A stretch of DNA of 11,670 nucleotides from an uncultured Prevotella sp. (GCA_900770515.1 CAAHDP010000483.1:1-11670); one strand, 5' to 3'. Counted from the first letter of the stretch, positions 1 through 6,024 are shown. Notes: a model not told the origin generated them from the letters alone. Made by a program: numbers and translations.

Positions 1-161
1 ATCAGACAGTAGGCGGCAATGAAGCCAATGATGGCTCCTCCTGCCGTGGCTGCTGCCCAATAGATATACCGCCCTTGTATTCCCATGAATTCAAGGGGCT
101 TCTGGAGTCCCTTGAACAGTGGGTAGTCGGGGTAGCGGATTTCCTGCTCTTCTCTTGCCAT
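1..161 (-). CDS. traF: TraF-like DUF4133 conjugation protein (5' part only)
   Basis: The first 53 codons of a minus-strand gene that leaves the window at its left edge. The translation starts MAREEQEIRYPDYPLFKGL and continues into a hydrophobic, Ala/Gly-rich segment (roughly residues 38-53) that should be the first membrane helix. A short charged N-terminus, a 'xYPxxKGLxxPxEFxGxxG' block and then paired helices are typical of DUF4133, the TraF family of Bacteroides conjugative transposons, small inner-membrane parts of the mating channel. The start is secure: the codon two before the ATG at 161 is an in-frame TGA. It follows the DUF4134 gene by 51 bp in the same direction, matching the usual traE-traF order. 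The family call is by motif and synteny; the C-terminal half is unseen. Confidence 0.8.
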   Translation of the reverse strand, partial: MAREEQEIRYPDYPLFKGLQKPLEFMGIQGRYIYWAAATAGGAIIGFIAAYCL

Positions 162-212
162 TCTTCACGTCGTTTCTCACTTACTGAATATGCACGGAAT
201 AACTCTCACTCG

Positions 213-590
213 TTAGTTGGTCACACCGAAGAACAATGGCAATGCCTGTGCTGCTGCCACGAGGAAGATACATGCTCCTACAATCATCATGATCTTTTTC
301 TTGACATCCTGCTCCTCATTGTTCATAGCGATATAAACGCTGATGGCACCCACTACGGCTACAACACCTGCAATGGCATAACAGAGCTTGACCACAATAG
401 GCACGTATTTGGCTATTTCCTCCGTCACTTTCGTCAGGGCTGTGGTTCCTGCAGTGTAGTCACCTGCCGAGTTTTGCGCCATGGCAATGCCACCACCCAC
501 AAGGAGCATCAATGCCAATGTCTTCAAGCGTCCTGAAGAGAGAACGCTCTTGGTGGTCTTCTTCAAATAGTTGGTCGTTTTCTTAAACAT
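213..590 (-). CDS. traE: TraE-like DUF4134 conjugation membrane protein, copy 1
   Basis: A 125-residue protein with a basic N-terminus, a signal-peptide-like stretch (about 24-38, ending AMA before Gln39), then two membrane helices at about 63-89 and 100-121 separated by the charged loop NNEEQDVKKK, and a C-terminus ending FFGVTN. This is the usual size and shape of DUF4134, the TraE family of Bacteroidetes conjugative elements, a small membrane component of the transfer apparatus. The basic N-terminal leader is longer than in its neighbour. It sits between the other DUF4134 gene (154 bp upstream) and the DUF4133 gene (51 bp downstream), all on the minus strand, so co-transcription is likely. 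No separate promoter was recognised in the 154-bp gap. Confidence 0.88.
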   Translation of the reverse strand: MFKKTTNYLKKTTKSVLSSGRLKTLALMLLVGGGIAMAQNSAGDYTAGTTALTKVTEEIAKYVPIVVKLCYAIAGVVAVVGAISVYIAMNNEEQDVKKKIMMIVGACIFLVAAAQALPLFFGVTN

Positions 591-744
591 TCTTTCTTGT
601 TTTACTTGTTAATGATTTCGTTTCACAGTTCATTCTCACCTTTATCCCCAGTTTTCTTCCACGCTTTCGGCGTCTTTCCTTTCTGGCATACGGCTCGATG
701 GTACTGCTTTCTCTTTGCTATATATACTCTTCTGCAGTTGAGTC

Positions 745-1083
745 TTAAATCTGGTAGCCAAAGAATGCAGGGAACAGGATGGATGCTCCAATCATAAACA
801 GACAGGCACCTATCAGAGTCACTATCGATTTGGTCACACCTTCTTCTCCTGTATTCATCTTGATGTATATCTGCAATGCCGATATTATCACCATCACTGC
901 AGAGACGGCGTATGTCAGATACAGCACATACAGCATCATCGTCACCACATAGTCGTGCATCCCTGCCAGTGCGTCTGCTCCCCAGCTATAGTCCACATTG
1001 CCACATTTGGCTGATGCGGACAGGGGGAGCAGCGCAAAGACAATGATTGCAACTACATTCTTTATGATATGGCTAAATTTCAT
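745..1083 (-). CDS. TraE-like DUF4134 conjugation membrane protein, copy 2
   Basis: A 112-residue protein when started at the ATG at 1083. A longer in-frame reading from 1131 adds 16 polar residues before an obvious signal peptide, so the internal start is preferred. Residues 1-25 form the signal peptide (ending LSASA), followed by a Cys/Trp-containing periplasmic segment and two helices at about 46-72 and 88-108, with the loop KMNTGEEGVTKS between them and the terminus FFGYQI. The architecture and C-terminus parallel the DUF4134 protein just downstream, but the sequences have diverged (NNEEQDVKKK loop against NTGEEGVTKS), so this is an old paralogous pair. The start overlaps the end of the upstream gene by 11 bp, suggesting translational coupling. 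Role inferred: second small membrane subunit of the mating channel. Confidence 0.85.
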   Translation of the reverse strand: MKFSHIIKNVVAIIVFALLPLSASAKCGNVDYSWGADALAGMHDYVVTMMLYVLYLTYAVSAVMVIISALQIYIKMNTGEEGVTKSIVTLIGACLFMIGASILFPAFFGYQI

Positions 1084-1660
1084 CCTTGATTGGTATTGTT
1101 TTGATGTTTGGTTGTCCTGGCTTTGTCTCACCTTGTCGCAGCAGACTCTCCGTGAACTCGTCTTGCCAGAGTCCGTTTATCCAAATAGGAGAGGTGCTTT
1201 CCATCTGGTCATTTACTCGCTCCTGCAACGACTCGGCAGCTGTCTTCTTCTGTTGGTTGATATCGTCATTATCGGAAGACGTACCTCCAGTTTCTATGCT
1301 AGAATCATAGCTCCCTGCATGACAGGAACCATCTGCTTCATTTCCATCCGAACTATAGCCGCTTTCAGCAGCTCCACTTTCAACAGCACCACTTCCTGCA
1401 ATTCCGTTTCCATAACCATCATCACCTGACTGTTCATTCTGATACCTGGTATCATACTGTTTGTTGGCAATGCAGAAACCGCCATCGCTTTCGTTGACTG
1501 CTACTGCAGCATCCTCTTCCGTTATGCTGCTCACATCAAACACTTCCTCGTTGCTCTTGTTTTCTTCCTTCTTGCCATACAGGTCTCTCGTTATCATCAC
1601 CGCATAGTAGATAACGTATGCAATGGTAAGGCTGATGGCGAATATCACAAATGGACTCAT
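1073..1660 (-). CDS. Membrane-anchored acidic protein of the conjugation operon
   Basis: A 195-residue protein, first gene of the tra cluster seen here. Residues 3-23 form one strongly hydrophobic helix, followed by a basic ITRDLYGKK stop-transfer segment. Residues 30 to about 150 are very rich in Asp, Glu, Ser and Gly with hardly any hydrophobic clusters (GSGAVESGAAESG and similar), so this part is probably disordered. The C-terminal 45 residues regain hydrophobic and aromatic content (SPIWINGLWQDEFTESLLRQ), which looks like a short conserved docking element. I do not recognise a named family with certainty; its place directly before the TraE-like genes, overlapping the next by 11 bp, suggests an accessory conjugation protein. 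The ATG at 1660 is the first in frame and opens directly into the helix. Confidence 0.75.
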   Translation of the reverse strand: MSPFVIFAISLTIAYVIYYAVMITRDLYGKKEENKSNEEVFDVSSITEEDAAVAVNESDGGFCIANKQYDTRYQNEQSGDDGYGNGIAGSGAVESGAAESGYSSDGNEADGSCHAGSYDSSIETGGTSSDNDDINQQKKTAAESLQERVNDQMESTSPIWINGLWQDEFTESLLRQGETKPGQPNIKTIPIKDEI

Positions 1661-1723
1661 ATTATACTTTGTTTTATAATTGATTTATACTCTGTATCGT
1701 GGCAATCGTGCCAGTTGTGAGTG

Positions 1724-1731
1724 CAAAGTAA
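1724..1731 (-). promoter_or_regulatory. Possible -7 box of the tra operon promoter
   Basis: On the minus strand TTACTTTG followed by CAC lies about 64 bp before the first tra start codon. It is one base off the Bacteroidetes -7 consensus TAnnTTTG and is followed by the TTTGCAC context seen at the other promoters in the window. The nearest upstream TTTG is 29 nt away (1761-1764), longer than the usual 19-21 nt, so the call is tentative. Confidence 0.35.
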
Positions 1732-1761
1732 AGCCTAAAATCCGATATAAAAGAATTTTTC

Positions 1762-1830
1762 AAAGTATGACCCTCTAAGTTTAAGATATATTCAAAATAT
1801 AAATATATATCATACTCTCAATCATACTTT
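1762..1830. repeat. Nested inverted repeats in AT-rich block
   Basis: AAAGTATGA at 1762-1770 is the exact reverse complement of TCATACTTT at 1822-1830. Inside it, GATATAT (1785-1791) is the exact reverse complement of ATATATC (1805-1811). The whole could extrude as a two-step cruciform or be a binding site upstream of both divergent promoters. The function is unknown; in such AT-rich DNA the 7-bp inner pair could be chance, the outer 9-bp pair less so. Confidence 0.4.
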
Positions 1831-2001
1831 AAACTTTTGTTTTCCTATGCTTTCACATTTTGGGTAATGGTGTTTTGTCCCACACCGGTTTCATGCCCAA
1901 ACGTATAATTTCGTTCTTCCATTTTTTCATCGAATAGACTGATTTCACGATAAAAATAGCCATTATTCGTTAAAAATATCTATAAATAAGATAATTTTCG
2001 G

Positions 2002-2017
2002 TTATCAATTTTGATAA
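2002..2017. promoter_or_regulatory. Palindromic operator over the -33 box
   Basis: TTATCAA (2002-2008), two bases, TTGATAA (2011-2017): a perfect 7-bp inverted repeat that contains the promoter's TTTG element. HigA-type antitoxins repress their own operon by binding such palindromes, so this is the natural autoregulatory operator. Half-site-like GATAA (1990-1994) and GATAATC (2013-2019) lie close by. Binding by the downstream HTH protein is inferred. Confidence 0.65.
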
Positions 2018-2040
2018 TCAAAATAAAAGTATTACCTTTG
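2010..2040 (+). promoter_or_regulatory. Bacteroidetes-type promoter of the toxin-antitoxin operon
   Basis: TTTG at 2010-2013 is followed after exactly 19 nt by TACCTTTG at 2033-2040, a full match to the Bacteroidetes primary sigma factor pattern TTTG-N19-TAnnTTTG. Transcription would start about 7 nt later, giving a leader of roughly 20 nt before the toxin ATG at 2067. Confidence 0.8.
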
Positions 2041-2066
2041 CACCATTAAAATATGGCTGAAATTTT

Positions 2067-2387
2067 ATGAACATAACATCAGAAGACGAAGCTTTACTCG
2101 AATTGTATGAAAATGGCAAGACATCAGACAAGAGATACAGGAGGTTGCCAATCCAAGTGATAAAGGGGTACAAGAAAGCTGTTGATTACATGAGGGCTGC
2201 TCAACGAATCGAAGACCTCTTTCGCTTAAAAGGATTGAATTATGAAGCGTTGCATGGTGACAGGAAAGGACAAGAGTCTGTACGTTGCAATGACACATGG
2301 CGATTGATCTTCAAAAGTTCTCCTCTTGATGGAAGCATTGTCATTACAGAAATAGAATTATTAGAAATATCACATCATTATGACTAA
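2067..2387 (+). CDS. higB: HigB-like toxin (RelE superfamily)
   Basis: A 106-residue protein of the HigB branch of the RelE/ParE superfamily, ribosome-dependent mRNA endonucleases that block translation. The family pattern is visible: LPIQVIKGYKKAVDYMRAA (about 27-45) is the helix carrying the conserved dyad spacing, LHGDRKGQESVRCNDTWRLIF (62-82) is the core strand block with the basic residues and the 'W-R-I/L-F' signature, and ISHHYD closes the protein where HigB toxins have their terminal D-Y-H-like catalytic residues (here HHYD). Length is normal (about 90-110). The stop overlaps the antitoxin start by 8 bp, so the pair is translationally coupled, with the toxin first as is typical for hig loci. 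The ATG at 2067 is the first in frame after the mapped promoter. Confidence 0.85.
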   Translation: MNITSEDEALLELYENGKTSDKRYRRLPIQVIKGYKKAVDYMRAAQRIEDLFRLKGLNYEALHGDRKGQESVRCNDTWRLIFKSSPLDGSIVITEIELLEISHHYD

Positions 2388-3492
2388 GTTTAGTTTCAAT
2401 CAGGCAGTACCATTTGAGGCAACTCATGTGGGAGAGGTGATTAAGGACGAACTCGCTGCTCGCAATATGAAGCAGAGTGAATTGGCCGAACTCACTGGTA
2501 TACAGAAATCAATTCTGAATGATGTCATAAAAGGTAAACGTTCTCTAACACCCGAAATGGCATTATTGTTGGAAAATGCCCTCGGCATTTCTGCAAAATT
2601 TCTCATGAACATTCAGACACAGTACGAACTTGACTGTGCAAAACAGAGTGAAAGAGTTGTGTTGCAGACTAAAATGCTGGAGATTTGGAATGTGCTCAAA
2701 GAACACGTGAGTACTCAGTTCTTTAGAAAAGTAAATATTATCAAAGGCAATATCATCGAGGATGTCAAACGCATCTTTGATGTGTTTGCCGTAGATAATT
2801 TGGATGATTTCTTTGGTCTGAAAGCCAAGGAAATGGAATTGGCATATTATCGTAAGTCTGAAAAGGTAACAACTAATCCTGTTGATATTTTATCCTGGAA
2901 ATACTATTGTTATTACTGTTCCAAAAATGACGAGCAATCATTGGGAAGCTTTGACAAAAATAGTGGTGACTTACTGACAAAAGAACTCAATAATGTTTTC
3001 AAGGAAAATTCTGAAACAGTAAAAAAGACTGGCGAAGTATTGAATAAGTATGGCATACGTTTTATGGTTGTCAAAAAGGTGGGGCAGGTTCCTGTAGATG
3101 GCATGTCTTTCTGGATTGGTGACAATCCGACTATCGTTGTCACAGAACGTATCTCGTCTATTGATAATTTTGCTTTTACTACTTTACACGAAGTGGGACA
3201 CGTTTTCAATCATCTTACGAAAGATGGAAAGGCAATGATTAATCTGTCTGACGAAAAGAAAGATTCCGAAGAGTCAGAAGCAGACGAGTTTGCATTGAAT
3301 GCAGTTGTTCCAAATGTTGATTGGAAGAAGTTCCTTGCTAGAACTCGTGACATTGTTCCTTACAAAATTGCTCCTTATATCAAGGAAGAGGCTGACAAAT
3401 ACGATGTCAATCCTCAAATTCTTTTTGGAAGATACAAGCACGATATTGGCATATATAAAATAAAGAATTACTTTGAAACAAAGATTTTGTAG
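2380..3492 (+). CDS. higA: HigA-like antitoxin fused to ImmA/IrrE metallopeptidase
   Basis: A 370-residue protein. Residues about 15-75 form an XRE/HigA-type helix-turn-helix (MKQSELAELTGIQKSILNDVIKG is the recognition part, followed by LTPEMALLLENALGISAKFLMNIQ, the usual HigA tail). After a linker, the C-terminal half is an ImmA/IrrE (M78, DUF955) zinc peptidase: HEVGH at 270-274 gives the two His ligands and catalytic Glu, and Glu300 in ESEADEFA is the likely third ligand. Stand-alone HigA is about 100 residues, so this is a fusion. By analogy with ImmA, which cleaves a phage repressor, and IrrE/DdrO, the peptidase may cut a regulator, perhaps its own DNA-binding part or a partner. The DNA-binding half should also neutralise the toxin. 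It begins inside the toxin gene (ATGACTAA overlap) and is followed by a terminator at 3506-3556. Confidence 0.85.
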   Translation: MTKFSFNQAVPFEATHVGEVIKDELAARNMKQSELAELTGIQKSILNDVIKGKRSLTPEMALLLENALGISAKFLMNIQTQYELDCAKQSERVVLQTKMLEIWNVLKEHVSTQFFRKVNIIKGNIIEDVKRIFDVFAVDNLDDFFGLKAKEMELAYYRKSEKVTTNPVDILSWKYYCYYCSKNDEQSLGSFDKNSGDLLTKELNNVFKENSETVKKTGEVLNKYGIRFMVVKKVGQVPVDGMSFWIGDNPTIVVTERISSIDNFAFTTLHEVGHVFNHLTKDGKAMINLSDEKKDSEESEADEFALNAVVPNVDWKKFLARTRDIVPYKIAPYIKEEADKYDVNPQILFGRYKHDIGIYKIKNYFETKIL

Positions 3493-3505
3493 TAGCCTAT
3501 AACAG

Positions 3506-3556
3506 AACCATCGTTTGCATCCCTATATGGAATGAAAATGATGGTTTTGTTTTTTG
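3506..3556 (+). terminator. Rho-independent terminator after the toxin-antitoxin operon
   Basis: Starting 13 bp after the antitoxin stop, AACCATC (3506-3512) pairs with GATGGTT (3540-3546). The arms continue to pair inward (TTT/AAA, CAT/ATG, CC/GG) with a G-T wobble and two mismatches. It is followed on the plus strand by TTTTGTTTTTTG, a good U-tract. It fits a plus-strand terminator. Confidence 0.75.
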
Positions 3557-3564
3557 TACGAAAC

Positions 3565-3590
3565 TACTACACATTTTCAAAACTGTAGTA
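3565..3590. repeat. Inverted repeat between the two hairpins
   Basis: TACTACA at 3565-3571 is the exact reverse complement of TGTAGTA at 3584-3590, with 12 bases between. It sits in the 206-bp gap between converging genes, with hairpins on both sides. No U-tract follows. Function unknown. Confidence 0.4.
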
Positions 3591-3623
3591 TGTTTATACA
3601 GAAATCTACGCAAAAAATCACGC

Positions 3624-3679
3624 AAACGATAGTTTCCTACGGAGAATATTTGTTTTCTCCGTAGAAAACTATCGTTTTT
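3624..3679. terminator. Very long near-perfect hairpin, possible bidirectional terminator
   Basis: The 23-base arm at 3624-3646 and the arm at 3655-3677 match as reverse complements at 22 of 23 positions (the exception is C3637 against A3665), with an 8-base loop. The right arm ends in TTTTT (3675-3679) and the left arm begins with AAA, so a U-tract follows in both directions. It lies between converging genes: the plus-strand cassette and the minus-strand block that ends at 3699. A 23-bp stem is long for a simple terminator, so an insertion scar or protein-binding site is an alternative. Confidence 0.6.
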
Positions 3680-3698
3680 CCAACTTTCCATATCTCTT

Positions 3699-3950
3699 TT
3701 ACCAAAGCAGATACGCTATATAATACACCAGCAGCATCCCAAGCAGGAATACTGCCACACTACATCCTGTCTGCAATCGTGCCAATATCTCGTCTTGCCC
3801 CAGTCCCTTGCTATGTCTGATGATGACAACGATTGATACTATATCTATCAACAACACAGCATATATCATGGCTGGCAGATAGTGAATATGATCCACCATC
3901 CACCAGTGCATATCCGCTATATCGTCATATTCCACTTTTGCTTCCCTCAT
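3699..3950 (-). CDS. Small two-helix membrane protein
   Basis: An 83-residue protein with an acidic, Trp-rich N-terminus (YDDIADMHWWMVDHIHY), one membrane helix at about 24-44, the polar loop RHSKGLGQDEILARLQ, and a second helix at about 62-82 that ends the protein. I recognise no family. Its ATG overlaps the stop of the primase-like gene by 4 bp (ATGA), so it is translationally coupled to it and is the last gene of the minus-strand block. The long hairpin at 3624-3679 lies just beyond its stop. A role in placing DNA-processing proteins at the membrane or in mating-pair functions is possible but only inferred from position. Confidence 0.7.
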   Translation of the reverse strand: MREAKVEYDDIADMHWWMVDHIHYLPAMIYAVLLIDIVSIVVIIRHSKGLGQDEILARLQTGCSVAVFLLGMLLVYYIAYLLW

Positions 3951-4837
3951 GCTTTCTTTCTCCCAATTAAACAGTCGTTTACATCCTTATATTCTTTGTA
4001 GCGAAAGCTCATGTCTATCGCCTTGGAGGGATAAGCATTCCTGACAATTCCATAGCCATCCATTCCAGCCTTGTCATTGTCCATAAAGCAATATATATGC
4101 TCATACACGCCCAGTCTTTGCAGACAGCGTTGCATGTTTGCTACAGAATTCAATATGATATAATCACATGGCTCATCCACAACAGCTCGTCCGTCTCCTT
4201 GCTTTTCCAAGGTTTTGAAGGAGAGGAAATCCATAAATCCCTCAAATATGCACACAGCCTCCTGCACTCCAATGGCTTCTGCATGCACTATGGATATATC
4301 CTTGTGTCCCATACATCCTTTGTAGTATGGATTCCTTATTTCCATACCTTTCTGTATGTTCTCAAAGGCTATGCCGAAATAGCGTTTCTTGCCATGAGTG
4401 TACCATACTTCTTTGCAATATTTCATGCCCACCTCTGCGTCGATATGGCGTGAACGCAAATACGACATCAGGGGATTGTATTGCAGGGGTTGTAGATGCA
4501 CGTTCTCCATCTTCACTGCCGTCTGTACCGCAGCCGCCTTTATTGTTTTGCACGAGTGTTCCACATGGCTTATGTTCAATTTGTCCAACCGGTTCAACAC
4601 CTCACTCACATCATTGGTCTCAAACAGCCGCTTGCTCAGGTTGATGATGTCACCGCCTTGCCCCAATCCAAAGTCATACCACTCATTTCTTTTCTTGCTT
4701 ACGCAGAATGAGGGTTCCTTCTCGGTTCTGATAGGAGAGAGATAATTGTATCGGTCTCCTCTTATGCTCACCGGAGCAAGGTCCAATGTTCTCAGCAGGT
4801 CAATGATGCTGATAGTCTTTGCTGTATCTATGTTCAT
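3947..4837 (-). CDS. Toprim primase-like protein with zinc-less CHC2 domain
   Basis: A 296-residue protein with DnaG-type architecture. The N-terminal region (about 28-70) follows the CHC2 zinc-finger pattern of bacterial primases, but the metal ligands are replaced: YLSPIRTEKEPSF where DnaG has C-P-F-H, and YDFGLGQGGDIINL where DnaG has C-F-G-C-G. The fold is therefore probably kept without zinc. The Toprim catalytic site is intact: FEG with Glu199, and FMDNDKAG with Asp253 and Asp255. There is no C-terminal helicase-binding extension. Proteins of this kind occur in Bacteroides mobile elements and are thought to prime complementary-strand synthesis after transfer. A neighbouring ATPase 92 bp upstream, and the coupled small membrane protein downstream, support a replication/processing module. 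The ATG at 4837 is the first in frame. Confidence 0.85.
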   Translation of the reverse strand: MNIDTAKTISIIDLLRTLDLAPVSIRGDRYNYLSPIRTEKEPSFCVSKKRNEWYDFGLGQGGDIINLSKRLFETNDVSEVLNRLDKLNISHVEHSCKTIKAAAVQTAVKMENVHLQPLQYNPLMSYLRSRHIDAEVGMKYCKEVWYTHGKKRYFGIAFENIQKGMEIRNPYYKGCMGHKDISIVHAEAIGVQEAVCIFEGFMDFLSFKTLEKQGDGRAVVDEPCDYIILNSVANMQRCLQRLGVYEHIYCFMDNDKAGMDGYGIVRNAYPSKAIDMSFRYKEYKDVNDCLIGRKKA

Positions 4838-4882
4838 GTTTTTTCTGTTTACTCTATCCTCATTCCGTCATCTGTTCATCTG

Positions 4883-4905
4883 TCCACACCATATATAGAT
4901 GTGGA
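4883..4905. repeat. Small inverted repeat upstream of the primase-like gene
   Basis: TCCACA (4883-4888) and TGTGGA (4900-4905) are exact reverse complements with an 11-base AT-rich spacer, in the 92-bp gap between the ATPase and primase-like genes. It has no U-tract. It could be a weak attenuator or operator, or chance. Confidence 0.25.
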
Positions 4906-4929
4906 GTGAATGGATTGATGATTGTTGAA

Positions 4930-6024
4930 TCATGTATCTCCATCTATCAGTGGCAGACTGGGATAATTCTTGGGCAGACAGTATTCATTGCTTGCCGATT
5001 TCACTACTTTCTTGTTTGTCAACAGATAGGTCAACAGCTTGGATAGTGTGGTTCGGCCTCTTGCAAACCCTATCTCACCATATCCCTTGCTCAATGCCGT
5101 CAGCACATGTTCATATCCCGAAACCACCTTGTCATGGAAAGCTATAGCCAAAGCTTTTTCGTGTTGCTCTTCCGTGATGTCCCCGATGGTCATCTTGGAA
5201 GCCTTTCCGTCTTTCTTTCCAAACTCATAGTCGTAGATGTCAACAGGCATCCCTTCTTCGTCTATCTTGAAGGCGAATGGCTCAAACTCCCGGTCTCGCA
5301 GACTCAAAGGTTTCACTTCGCTTGCATTGGCTAGAGTCTGACTCTTGGCGATGACCAACACCGTTTCTGCCTTGTTGTTCAACTCGGTTCCGATGTGTCC
5401 TCTCACATTGTCATCGCTTTTGTTCAGATGAAGCACACAATGTATGTGCAGATTGTAGATGCTCGACCATTGCATCAACTTGTTGATGATGCTCACCGAT
5501 TCCGACGGATCATTGATGTCCAGCATCAAGTCTCTGATGCCATCGATGACAACCAGACCGCACCCTGCTTCTTTTTGCAAGGCGTGTTCTATCAGCTGCA
5601 GTCGCATGGTTGGATGATACTCTCTCAGACCATAGAATACCAGGTTGGCAGCATTCACATCTTGTTGCATCCCTGCCAAACGTAATATGCGTTGCATCAC
5701 CACATGGCAGTGGTATCTGCTCTGCTCGGTGTCTATATACAGTATCTTACGCTTTCCTTCTGGCAGACAGGCCCTGTACTTCAGTACCTGCTTGTTTCCC
5801 AACGAGGCAGCAACGATAGCCGACACATTAAAGGTCTTCCTGCTCTTTGCCTTTCCTGTTGACGCACTGAAATTGCCAAGTGTGGCGATGGTCGAATTGT
5901 CCACCCACATAATCTGGGGCGGCACCTGATAGGTGTCGTCTGCCAGTATTCGTGAGGCTTTCAGCAACTCGTCCAGCACATTTCCGTTGTCTGTCTGACA
6001 ATTGCTTTGTTCCATGGGTGTCAT
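4930..6024 (-). CDS. RepA/KaiC-like AAA ATPase with variant Walker A
   Basis: A 364-residue protein of the AAA_25/RepA-like group (RecA fold, related to hexameric replicative helicases such as plasmid RepA). The P-loop is GKAKSRKTF at 57-65, where Arg62 replaces the usual second glycine of GxxxxGK[ST]; Lys63 and Thr64 are kept. ILYIDTEQ (94-101) is the strand with the catalytic Glu, and GLVVIDGIRDL (156-166, Asp161) is Walker B; CVLHLNK near 200 fits the sensor strand. The C-terminal 90 residues (SKGYGEIGFARGRTTLSKLLTYLLTNKKVVKSAS) look like a winged-helix DNA-binding tail. Its start overlaps the stop of the upstream HTH gene by 4 bp (ATGA); a second ATG lies at codon 4. Likely role: helicase or loader acting with the primase-like protein during element replication or transfer. 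Confidence 0.85.
   Translation of the reverse strand: MTPMEQSNCQTDNGNVLDELLKASRILADDTYQVPPQIMWVDNSTIATLGNFSASTGKAKSRKTFNVSAIVAASLGNKQVLKYRACLPEGKRKILYIDTEQSRYHCHVVMQRILRLAGMQQDVNAANLVFYGLREYHPTMRLQLIEHALQKEAGCGLVVIDGIRDLMLDINDPSESVSIINKLMQWSSIYNLHIHCVLHLNKSDDNVRGHIGTELNNKAETVLVIAKSQTLANASEVKPLSLRDREFEPFAFKIDEEGMPVDIYDYEFGKKDGKASKMTIGDITEEQHEKALAIAFHDKVVSGYEHVLTALSKGYGEIGFARGRTTLSKLLTYLLTNKKVVKSASNEYCLPKNYPSLPLIDGDT

Larger units (their letters stand above)
1661..2066. other. Divergent non-coding control region
   Basis: 406 bp without a credible gene, between the minus-strand tra operon and the plus-strand toxin-antitoxin cassette. It holds a probable tra promoter at its left side, an AT-rich block with nested inverted repeats (1762-1830), a weak GGTGT/ACACC hairpin (1869-1886), and at the right the promoter and palindrome of the toxin-antitoxin pair. 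A five-codon ORF (2053-2070, MAEIL) overlaps the toxin start codon by its TGA. Confidence 0.6.

Noticed and set aside
75..536. A 153-codon plus-strand open frame opposite the TraE-like gene
   Set aside because: It is antisense to the DUF4134 gene and the DUF4133 start, rich in His/Cys as expected of antisense translation, with no family features.
597..744. A 15-codon minus-strand ORF (MPERKDAESVEENWG) between the two DUF4134 genes
   Set aside because: It is too short, with no conserved feature; the gap is better left as an untranslated spacer.
1084..1131. An earlier start for the second DUF4134 protein
   Set aside because: The extra 16 residues are polar and would precede a clear signal peptide; they also lie inside the upstream gene.
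2053..2070. A five-codon upstream ORF overlapping the toxin start
   Set aside because: A stop-start overlap (ATGA) could couple translation, but a five-codon frame in a 20-nt leader is easily chance, so it is only noted in the control region.
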